Notes under the pieces: model-generated | Told to the model about the DNA's origin: nothing | What the model saw: only the letters and a program-made list of their open reading frames with translations | Databases searched by the model: none | Made by a program: the position numbers and the translations under genes | Origin: Eubacterium sp. | GTDB lineage: Bacteria; Bacillota; Clostridia; Lachnospirales; Lachnospiraceae | Length of the DNA: 21,853 bases | NCBI GenBank assembly: GCA_022776205.1 | Contig: JALFIK010000108.1 | Location: 1-21,853, forward strand | Reading direction: 5' to 3' | Shown: piece by piece, positions 1 through 6,608 of the stretch | How the letters are laid out: the number at the start of each line of letters is the position of its first letter | How positions within the stretch are numbered: position 1 is the stretch's first letter

Positions 1-2510
1 CATCCGTAGGCTCCGCCAGTCACTCTCACATTAACCCAAAGATAATCATACGAAAAAATAGTCTTAAGAACTTTTAAAGCACCATTGTATTCCTGTCCCT
101 CTTTTTCAAAACGTCCCGCAGTCGCCACATACTGTACCTTGCTCGGTGTCTTAAATCCTTCATTCAGCTTTTCCACCTGAAATACCGGTACTGCTTTCAC
201 ACAAGGGGTATCATAAAGCATTCGGCCAAACTGCAGCATTTCTCCTTCCAGCAGAGACTTAAAGTTAAATTCTGCACCCGTTAATGACAGGGTAAGATTT
301 TCTTTCCGGAAAATGCAGACTCTAGCCCGGGAAAGCTGGCGAATCAGAGTATCAAAATTACTGTCAAAGTTTCTATCCAGCTTTTTAATAAATTCATAAA
401 AGCCAATACCTTCGGCGACATCTTTGTATTTCATCATCGGATCCACATAAGACAGTGCCCTGTTTGCGGCATATACATGTCCGGCAGACGGGATTCTTGT
501 ATCCATCTTCGTTCGAATCTCGGAGATAATCTCTTTTAATCTCTTTTTATCAGTAAGCTTTGAGGAGAATAAGACTTCTTTCATCAAAGTCATGCCATCG
601 CTGACCTGATTCTCCATACATTTCATCTGTATACTGAAATACGGACGATATCCATCCTTTTTCCAGACAAGTACATTCATTCCGGTGAAAAATGACATTC
701 CGCCAATCTTTAAATTAATCTCCGTTGCGAGGTCATTATAGGAATAATTTTCTGTATCCACATAACGGAAAATTTCCGTAAGAAGGGTGGCATATGGGAT
801 CAGTTCTTCCGGAACTTCTGACATGTCAAAACAGAAATCCATATATACGATTCCATTTGTATGATATTCATGCACCACAGTAGAAATATTTCCAATCGTC
901 TGCTCTTTATTTTTAAATGGAAGTACATCTTTTTTAATATCTTCCAGGGAAAGCATCGGAATTTTAGAAAGTTCCTCTTCCGTAGACGGGGTTTCCTGGA
1001 ATTTCTTTAACTTTTTCGTATCTTCCATCAAATAGTTCAGCTGTTTTGTTGTCAGTTTTTCTTTCACTTTCGCAAGCTGGTCAGAAAGTATCTTCTCCAT
1101 CTTTTCATTTTTTCCTGCTTCCGGATAGAGATAAACATATGCCTTATGGGTATTATTCAGGAAACAGTCCCGAATCAGCTGTTCAAAATATCCTGTCTCT
1201 ACTTTTTTCTTTAAGTTGTCCAGTGGTGTAAGCGAATCCGCAAGTTCAAGAGCCTTACTGTCATCGTACAGCCAGCTGTTAAGAAAATTAAGGCCATAAA
1301 TCAGTCCTTTTGGAAAACGGCCAAAGTTTGCTTCTCTGTATTTAAACTCAAAATTATTAATGGCAGATAAAACAGCTTTTTTATTAATTCCTTTTTCTGC
1401 CTGTTCCTTAAGAGCACCTTCCACCGTCTCTTTAAATCGTTCTTCCGTTCCCTTTCTGGCATTCTTTACCGTAATGGAGAAAATCGGCTGCTGAATGCCT
1501 CCGTCATAATAACTATCCACATCCTTGCCCAGCCCGGCATCAATCAGTCTCTGACGCACCGGTGCTCCCGGCATGGTAAAAAGAACATAATCAAGAATCT
1601 GCATGGCCAGTCCCAGTTCATTATCACAGCTGTCTCCCGCAACAACATTGTAGCTCATATAAGCACCCTCTTCTTCTTCCTCTGAAACAGAATAGGTATC
1701 GGTTACTGTAATCGGAGACGTATATGGTGTCTGTCTTGCCACTTCCGAGTCAATCTCTTTTTTGTCAAAATGGCTCAGATACTCTGCGTCGATAAACTCC
1801 AGTTCCTTTTTAAAATCCACGTTTCCATATAGATAAATATAACTGTTGGACGGATGATAATATTTGCTGTGAAATTCCAGAAATTTCTCTCTAGTAAGTT
1901 CCGGAATCGCATCCGGATCTCCACCGGATTCAAAAGCATAAGGCGTGTCTTTCAAAAGAGCTTCCTGAATCTTTCTTTCAAGTACATCATCCGGGGAAGA
2001 ATAAACCCCTTTCATCTCGTTATATACGACACCATTAAATTTCAATGCATCCTCAGGGCTTTCAATCTCATAATGCCAGCCTTCCTGCTTCAAAATTTCA
2101 TCTGTTTTATATATATTAGGATAAAATACAGCATCCAGGTAAACATGCATTAAATTATGATAGTCCTGATCATTACAGCTGGCAATCGGATAAACCGTTT
2201 TATCCGAGTATGTCATGGCATTTAAAAAGGTATTTAATGACCCTTTTGCCAGTTCGATAAACGGATCTTTCGATGGAAACTTCTCAGAGCCACACAAGAC
2301 AGAATGCTCCAGAATGTGAGCAACCCCTGTGTCATCTGTAGGCGGTGTACGGAAACCGATACTGAACACCTTATTAATATCATCATTTTCAACTAACAAA
2401 ATCCTCGCACCAGTCTTTTTATGGGAAAGAACATAACCGTATCCATTCAATTCATCAATTTTCTTCTTCTCACAGAAATTATATTGTTTAAAATCTGCTT
2501 CCTTAAGCAT
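1..2510 (-). CDS. M16C (PreP-like) zinc metallopeptidase, C-terminus beyond window
   Basis: This is an insulinase-superfamily M16C peptidase, the presequence-protease type that degrades unstructured peptides inside a closed chamber. It reads open for 836 codons and runs off the left edge. The inverted zinc motif HILEH is at residues 65-69 (His65, Glu68, His69), and the distal zinc ligand is Glu165 in YNEMKG. The 97-residue spacing matches human PreP as I recall it. At the edge, Arg829 and Tyr835 (RVTGGAY) match the conserved C-terminal Arg/Tyr pair of the second catalytic half, so both halves of the active site are present. Full-length family members are near 970 residues, so roughly 130 are missing. 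The ATG start follows AGGAGG with a 7-nt spacer. No signal peptide is visible, so it is probably cytoplasmic. The gene is separated from ilvC by a terminator region. The family is clear; the physiological substrate is unknown. Confidence 0.93.
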   Translation of the reverse strand, partial: MLKEADFKQYNFCEKKKIDELNGYGYVLSHKKTGARILLVENDDINKVFSIGFRTPPTDDTGVAHILEHSVLCGSEKFPSKDPFIELAKGSLNTFLNAMTYSDKTVYPIASCNDQDYHNLMHVYLDAVFYPNIYKTDEILKQEGWHYEIESPEDALKFNGVVYNEMKGVYSSPDDVLERKIQEALLKDTPYAFESGGDPDAIPELTREKFLEFHSKYYHPSNSYIYLYGNVDFKKELEFIDAEYLSHFDKKEIDSEVARQTPYTSPITVTDTYSVSEEEEEGAYMSYNVVAGDSCDNELGLAMQILDYVLFTMPGAPVRQRLIDAGLGKDVDSYYDGGIQQPIFSITVKNARKGTEERFKETVEGALKEQAEKGINKKAVLSAINNFEFKYREANFGRFPKGLIYGLNFLNSWLYDDSKALELADSLTPLDNLKKKVETGYFEQLIRDCFLNNTHKAYVYLYPEAGKNEKMEKILSDQLAKVKEKLTTKQLNYLMEDTKKLKKFQETPSTEEELSKIPMLSLEDIKKDVLPFKNKEQTIGNISTVVHEYHTNGIVYMDFCFDMSEVPEELIPYATLLTEIFRYVDTENYSYNDLATEINLKIGGMSFFTGMNVLVWKKDGYRPYFSIQMKCMENQVSDGMTLMKEVLFSSKLTDKKRLKEIISEIRTKMDTRIPSAGHVYAANRALSYVDPMMKYKDVAEGIGFYEFIKKLDRNFDSNFDTLIRQLSRARVCIFRKENLTLSLTGAEFNFKSLLEGEMLQFGRMLYDTPCVKAVPVFQVEKLNEGFKTPSKVQYVATAGRFEKEGQEYNGALKVLKTIFSYDYLWVNVRVTGGAYG

Positions 2511-2606
2511 TCCTCGTCCTCCTGTCTTACTTTTCTTTGTATTTTTTACCTGACTTTATTTCTTTATTAATGAAATTCTACTGGATATCATAACACAAGT
2601 GCCGTC

Positions 2607-2720
2607 AAAAAACTAGGAGAATTCGATGGCATACAAAAAGAAGGCCTTCCTTCTTTTGAAAGAAAACCCTCTTTACTGTTTGAGAACTATTAAAATCTAT
2701 GTAGGAATATTCTCCTAGTT
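2607..2720 (-). terminator. Structured ilvC 3' end: nested hairpin inside a 12-bp inverted repeat
   Basis: Downstream of ilvC on the minus strand, AAAAGAAGG (2649-2657) pairs with CCTTCTTTT (2636-2644) around a 4-nt loop and ends in a T run, a plausible intrinsic terminator. It lies inside a longer structure. ATTCTCCTAGTT at 2709-2720, overlapping the ilvC stop codon, is an exact 12-bp inverted repeat of AACTAGGAGAAT at 2611-2622. In the transcript the second arm runs into six T residues (2607-2612), two of them in the stem. The whole is therefore a 110-nt closed element with a terminator-like end. It must end the ilv transcript before the M16 gene, but the nested design is unusual. Confidence 0.65.
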
Positions 2721-3734
2721 ATTGATTAATTTATCTTCATCACTCCAGCTGTAAAGCTTACGAATCTCAGCACCAACCTTCTCTGACGGATGTTCGGAAG
2801 CAAGCTTTCTCATTGCTTTGAAATGTACCTGACCTCCTGCATCAGACATATCCAGTAAGAAGTCTTTTGCAAATGTACCATCCTGAATATCAGCAAGGAC
2901 TTTCTTCATCGCTTTCTTCGTATCTTCTGTAATGATCTTTGGTCCTGTTACATAGTCACCATATTCTGCTGTGTTGGAGATGGAGTATCTCATTCCTGCA
3001 AAACCGGACTGATAAATTAAATCTACGATCAGTTTCATCTCATGAATACATTCAAAGTATGCATTACGAGGATCATAGCCTGCTTCGCAGAGAGTTTCAA
3101 AACCAGCCTGCATTAATGCACAGACACCACCACAAAGAACTGCCTGCTCACCAAAAAGGTCTGTCTCCGTTTCTGTTCTGAATGTTGTCTCCAGAATACC
3201 GGCTCTTGCTCCACCGATACCGGCACCATATGCCAGCGCTAATTCCTGAGCCTTTCCTGTGTAGTCCTGCTCAACAGCAACCAGGCAAGGGGTTCCTTTG
3301 CCAGCCTGATATTCAGAACGTACTGTGTGACCCGGTGCCTTTGGAGCGATCATTGTAACATCAACATTTGCCGGCGGAACGATACATCCGTAATGAATGT
3401 TAAATCCATGAGCAAACATTAACATGTTACCCTCTTCCAGATTCGGCTCAATGCTTTCTTTGTAAAGTTTTGCCTGTTTCTCATCGTTGATTAAGATCAT
3501 GATGATATCAGCCTGTTTTGCAGCTTCCGCTGCTGTATAAACCTTTAATCCCTGTGCTTCTGCCTTCGCCCAGGATTTACTTCCTTCATAAAGACCAATA
3601 ATAACATCACAGCCAGACTCTTTTAAATTTAATGCATGAGCATGTCCCTGACTACCGTATCCGATAATCGCAATTTTTTTTCCATCCAATAAAGATAAAT
3701 CGCAATCTTCCTGATAAAAAATCTTTGCTGCCAT
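2715..3734 (-). CDS. ilvC: Ketol-acid reductoisomerase, class I
   Basis: KARI catalyses the second step of valine and isoleucine synthesis, the Mg2+-dependent alkyl shift and NAD(P)H reduction of acetolactate or acetohydroxybutyrate. The protein is 339 residues, standard for class I. The N-terminal Rossmann motif GYGSQGHAHALNLKESG is at residues 25-41, with His109 in the AHGF motif. The knotted C-terminal domain carries the expected metal and substrate residues: Asp192, Glu196, Glu228, Glu232 and Ser253. The cofactor-specificity loop (residues 48-55, LYEGSKSW) contains Glu50, so NADH use is possible but not decided. AGGAGG lies 9 nt before the ATG. A promoter and an operator-like palindrome sit upstream in a 211-bp gap after ilvN, so ilvC can be expressed separately from ilvN. 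Confidence 0.97.
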   Translation of the reverse strand: MAAKIFYQEDCDLSLLDGKKIAIIGYGSQGHAHALNLKESGCDVIIGLYEGSKSWAKAEAQGLKVYTAAEAAKQADIIMILINDEKQAKLYKESIEPNLEEGNMLMFAHGFNIHYGCIVPPANVDVTMIAPKAPGHTVRSEYQAGKGTPCLVAVEQDYTGKAQELALAYGAGIGGARAGILETTFRTETETDLFGEQAVLCGGVCALMQAGFETLCEAGYDPRNAYFECIHEMKLIVDLIYQSGFAGMRYSISNTAEYGDYVTGPKIITEDTKKAMKKVLADIQDGTFAKDFLLDMSDAGGQVHFKAMRKLASEHPSEKVGAEIRKLYSWSDEDKLINN

Positions 3735-3775
3735 TTTTTAATTCCTCCTGTAAAATGTAATCATTATTTCATTCT

Positions 3776-3791
3776 ATGTGAACATTCACAT
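3776..3791. promoter_or_regulatory. Operator-like palindrome in the ilvC leader
   Basis: ATGTGAA-CA-TTCACAT is a 16-bp palindrome with 7-bp arms, placed about 15-30 bp downstream of the predicted ilvC start point. That is a good position for a repressor. It resembles a catabolite-responsive element only loosely (two mismatches at key positions). Its half-site spacing also differs from CRP and Rex sites. The cognate regulator is unknown. Confidence 0.4.
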
Positions 3792-3811
3792 TGATAAAAA
3801 TTTCAAAGGTT

Positions 3812-3840
3812 ATAATACTCCTCTTTATTTCAGAAATCAA
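3812..3840 (-). promoter_or_regulatory. Predicted ilvC promoter
   Basis: On the minus strand, a -35 box TTGATT (3835-3840) and a -10 box TATTAT (3812-3817) are separated by exactly 17 bp, about 80 bp before the ilvC ATG. The core TTTCTGAAA, which overlaps the -35 box (centre 3832), resembles the middle of a CodY box, but the outer bases do not match, so CodY control is only a weak suggestion. Confidence 0.65.
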
Positions 3841-3945
3841 GGCATCTTTCATTATTTTTTAAAAAAACAGCATTAAAATGAATAATATTTTTAAAATGCC
3901 TTCATTTTCCCAAAAAAGAGAGTCATAAGTATCTATTCATAGTTT

Positions 3946-4440
3946 CTAGCTTAATGTTGTATGTATGCCTCTTCCAAGTCCGGTGATTCCGGTACGAACC
4001 ATCTCAAGCACTTCAAAATCTGACATAAGGTTTAAAAATGCATCCAGTTTATTCTGGTTGCCTGTGAGCTCGATCATCACTGAGTTACTGGAAACATCCA
4101 CAATTTTGGCACGGAACACATCAGCAATTGCAATAATATCCTGCTTTTCTTTCTTGTCTGCCATCACCTTCACGAGGACAAGCTCCCGGCATACAGACTC
4201 TTTATTTTCAAGTTCAACAATTTTGCGTACTTCCACGAGCTTGGCAATCTGATTACGGATCTGCTCAAGAATCTGGTCATCACCGCTTACAGCAACGGTA
4301 ATCCGGGTGTACTTCGGATCATTTGTTACCCCTGCTGTAATACTATCAATATTATATCCTCTTCGACTGAAAAGTCCGGCTACTCTTGTCAATACTCCCG
4401 GGTTATTATCAACCAGGAGAGATAATACAATCTGTTTCAT
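3946..4440 (-). CDS. ilvN: Acetolactate synthase regulatory (small) subunit
   Basis: This 164-residue protein is the regulatory subunit of acetohydroxyacid synthase. It binds the catalytic subunit IlvB, raises its activity and gives valine feedback inhibition. The N-terminal ACT domain (about residues 2-75) has the signature NNPGVLTRVAGLFSRRGYN at residues 12-30, where valine contacts are expected. The C-terminal small-subunit domain (about 80-160) ends in GITGLGRG. The ribosome site AGGAGG directly follows the TAG stop of the upstream LCP gene (17-bp gap), suggesting co-transcription or coupling. No ilvB lies in this window, so the catalytic subunit must be encoded elsewhere. ilvC follows after 211 bp with its own promoter. 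Identification is firm. Confidence 0.95.
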   Translation of the reverse strand: MKQIVLSLLVDNNPGVLTRVAGLFSRRGYNIDSITAGVTNDPKYTRITVAVSGDDQILEQIRNQIAKLVEVRKIVELENKESVCRELVLVKVMADKKEKQDIIAIADVFRAKIVDVSSNSVMIELTGNQNKLDAFLNLMSDFEVLEMVRTGITGLGRGIHTTLS

Positions 4441-4457
4441 TAATTTTACCTCCTCTA

Positions 4458-5576
4458 CTAGTAAGTAGATATGCCTTCCGTTTTTTCCGGATAGTATCCG
4501 TCAATAAATCTGTCATTACCCACGCCATAGGAATCATTAATCTGAGGATCTTCTCCCACGCCAAAAATAAAATATTGCAATGCTTTTTTATTTGCCTCAT
4601 AATCCACCTGCATAACCCAGGCACCATTTCCACTTAAACGTCCTTCAGTATAAGATCCTTCATAAGGAATACGAAGCTGCTCAATCTCTGTGGCTCCCAT
4701 GGTAATGACAGAAGTCAGAAGACTCCGGATTTGTTTTTCCGTAAGATCCGTTGTGATATATTTAAGAGACTTCATACAAATGTTTGTAATCGTCATAATA
4801 TCTTCACTCTTTAATTCATTAAAAACAGAGATAAGAACTTTTCTCTGACGGTCGGTACGTCCAAATTCTCCTGTCACATCCTGACGGATCCTGCAGTAAG
4901 CCAGCGCCTGGTATGGTGTCAGAATATTTTCCCCTGCCGTAACATTTTTTTCTCCGTGCTTGGAATTCACATAGGCATTTTGCAGGAAATTAGCTTCCGC
5001 TTCTGTAAGTTCCATCGGAACCCCACCGATCAGATCAACCACTTCACGAAATGCTGCCATATCCACTTCCACATATCCGTCAAGTTTAATACCGAAGTTC
5101 TCAGCAATCGTCTCGTATTCAAGCTGAACTCCTCCATAGGAATACGCTGCATTGAACTTATGATATCCGTATCCCGGGACATCAATATACATATCCCTCA
5201 TTAGAGATGTCAGCTTCAATTTACCGTTCTTAAGATCGATCGTCGCAATCATCGTGGAATCAGAGCGGCCGGCCTCCGTCTCATCTGCCCTCTTATCACA
5301 TCCGATCAGGAGGATATTGACCACATCCTGATCATACTCCAGATCTGTATCAACTACATCCGCGTCTTTCAATGCGGTCTTCGTATCTGTCGTGATTGTG
5401 TCCGTTGCCGCCTTATAGTAAGCTGCAACAGCACCACCGGCTGCCGATACAACAAACAGTATTGTCAGAAAAAAACATGTGAGAATCTGTGCGGCAACTC
5501 TTCCTTTTTTTCTGCGCTTTCTATGTTTTACTGGTTCCGTATTTTCTATATCATTCTCGATATTTGTATCTTTCAA
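4458..5576 (-). CDS. LytR-CpsA-Psr (LCP) family cell-wall polymer ligase
   Basis: LCP proteins transfer undecaprenyl-linked polymers such as teichoic acids or capsule onto peptidoglycan at the outer membrane face. The 372-residue protein has a short, very basic cytoplasmic tail (residues 17-27), one membrane anchor (about 29-53) and an extracellular LCP domain (about 85-250). Expected motifs are present: VNILLIGCDKR (86-96), RSDS with Arg104 and Asp106, SLMRDMYIDVPGYGYHKFNA with Arg127, and YCRIRQD plus GRTDRQRKV around residues 227-247, where lipid-phosphate-binding arginines lie in this family. The start is TTG, with AGGAGG 9 nt upstream; no nearby ATG fits. It lies between a GT2 glycosyltransferase and ilvN, and pairs naturally with the former. 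The polymer substrate cannot be told. Confidence 0.9.
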   Translation of the reverse strand: MKDTNIENDIENTEPVKHRKRRKKGRVAAQILTCFFLTILFVVSAAGGAVAAYYKAATDTITTDTKTALKDADVVDTDLEYDQDVVNILLIGCDKRADETEAGRSDSTMIATIDLKNGKLKLTSLMRDMYIDVPGYGYHKFNAAYSYGGVQLEYETIAENFGIKLDGYVEVDMAAFREVVDLIGGVPMELTEAEANFLQNAYVNSKHGEKNVTAGENILTPYQALAYCRIRQDVTGEFGRTDRQRKVLISVFNELKSEDIMTITNICMKSLKYITTDLTEKQIRSLLTSVITMGATEIEQLRIPYEGSYTEGRLSGNGAWVMQVDYEANKKALQYFIFGVGEDPQINDSYGVGNDRFIDGYYPEKTEGISTY

Positions 5577-5591
5577 ATTATAAAACCTCCT

Positions 5592-5611
5592 GTATAAAAC
5601 TCTTTTTATAC
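5592..5611. promoter_or_regulatory. Perfect 8-bp inverted repeat next to the LCP-gene ribosome site
   Basis: GTATAAAA and TTTTATAC flank a 4-nt loop and end one base before the AGGAGG (5586-5591) of the LCP gene. In RNA it forms a hairpin touching the ribosome site; in DNA it is a 20-bp operator-like palindrome that would cover the predicted start point. Either reading implies regulation of the LCP gene. Confidence 0.5.
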
Positions 5612-5639
5612 ATTATACTAATTTTCTTTCTATTGCAAG
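5612..5639 (-). promoter_or_regulatory. Possible promoter of the LCP-ilvN unit
   Basis: A perfect -10 box TATAAT (5612-5617) is preceded by CTTGCA (5634-5639, 16-bp spacer) or TTGCAA (5633-5638, 15-bp spacer). The -35 match and spacing are mediocre, so the call rests mainly on the -10 box and its place in the 73-bp gap between the GT2 and LCP genes. No clean terminator follows the GT2 gene, so read-through is also possible. Confidence 0.45.
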
Positions 5640-5649
5640 AAAAAAATTT

Positions 5650-6582
5650 TCAGGTTTTTGCTCCATTCCAGTAAGAGGGATTCAGCGACAGTTTTAATAT
5701 CATTTTTTTCGGTAATTTTTTATAATTTTGTCCCAATTTATATCCAAGGTATTTTGCTCCATTCTGGATCAATATTTTCGGAATATATGAATATTTTTTT
5801 TCTTTTATAAAATGCTTTAATGTCGTTTTCACAAGCCGGATTCCTTCAGACTCCGATTTTACCTGTGTAAACAGACCTCCGTAATCCACTTGGGAAACAG
5901 CCAGATCAAAGTTCCTTTTTAGCTGCTCTCCGGCCGTATAATTATGCCAGTGCCAGACTCTGGCATCCGCTGTATAGGCAATCTTCTTCCCGGCCTCGAT
6001 TAATCTGGATGCAAAAATCATATCTTCATTAAAAATTGTATGCAACGGAAATCCGCCCATGCTGTCATAAGCTGCTTTTCGGTAAGCCGCACAGACATTC
6101 GAACAGAAAAATGTTTTGATTCCCAGAACAGGGAGATCTTCCCTGCTCTTAATCCGGCTTTCTCTAGGGTAATTAAATCTTCTTGTATAAGCCTCAATGG
6201 GATTATCCTTCCCGTCTGCCAACTGTCTGGCATAAGAAGCACACACTTCCTCCTGCTCAAATGGCCGGATCAGATTTTCAATCAGAAATTCATCAGCAGG
6301 AATGGCATCCTGTGTTAAAAGAATCATAATATCCCCGTCACACATGGATGCTGCCAGATTTCTTGTCCCTCCATGATCAAATTCTTCTTTTTTGATATGA
6401 ATAATCTCTCCCTGTTTGAGTGTAGAAAAAACCTTACTGTAAAACAGAGATTCTTCTGTATTGATCAACAGAATTTTCTGTGGCTGAATCGTCTGTTTTT
6501 TTAACATGGAGAGGCATTTGTCCAGTTTTTCATCCGGATGATAAGTTGGAATAATCACATCAATCTTTTGCTCCGTTCCCAT
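5650..6582 (-). CDS. GT2-family glycosyltransferase (rhamnosyltransferase-like)
   Basis: This 310-residue GT-A-fold enzyme transfers an activated sugar to a cell-surface glycan precursor. It begins with the nucleotide-sugar-binding strand IDVIIPTYHPDEKLDKCL (residues 7-24). HGGTRNLAA (70-78) and LLTQDAIPADEF (88-99) follow, the latter with Asp92 at the usual metal-binding aspartate position. The acceptor-side motif NEDMIFASRL (185-194) carries the likely catalytic acid Asp187, and HWHNY is at 211-215. This pattern resembles bacterial rhamnosyltransferases, but the sugar is not proven. There is no membrane segment, so it is probably cytoplasmic or peripheral. It starts 26 bp after the metH-type gene with AGGAG 7 nt before the ATG, so the two are probably co-transcribed although unrelated in function. 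The following LCP ligase suggests wall-polymer synthesis. Confidence 0.88.
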   Translation of the reverse strand: MGTEQKIDVIIPTYHPDEKLDKCLSMLKKQTIQPQKILLINTEESLFYSKVFSTLKQGEIIHIKKEEFDHGGTRNLAASMCDGDIMILLTQDAIPADEFLIENLIRPFEQEEVCASYARQLADGKDNPIEAYTRRFNYPRESRIKSREDLPVLGIKTFFCSNVCAAYRKAAYDSMGGFPLHTIFNEDMIFASRLIEAGKKIAYTADARVWHWHNYTAGEQLKRNFDLAVSQVDYGGLFTQVKSESEGIRLVKTTLKHFIKEKKYSYIPKILIQNGAKYLGYKLGQNYKKLPKKMILKLSLNPSYWNGAKT

Positions 6583-6608
6583 GATTTTCTCCTTTTACAT
6601 AACCGTTT

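Noticed and set aside
2587..2610. Promoter of the M16 peptidase (TTGACG with TATGAT)
   Set aside because: The two boxes are only 12 bp apart; no alternative pair with proper spacing is convincing, so no promoter is annotated.
3893..3908. Terminator after ilvN (AAAATG/CATTTT hairpin)
   Set aside because: The 6-bp stem has four A-T pairs and no T run follows on the minus strand; too weak to call.
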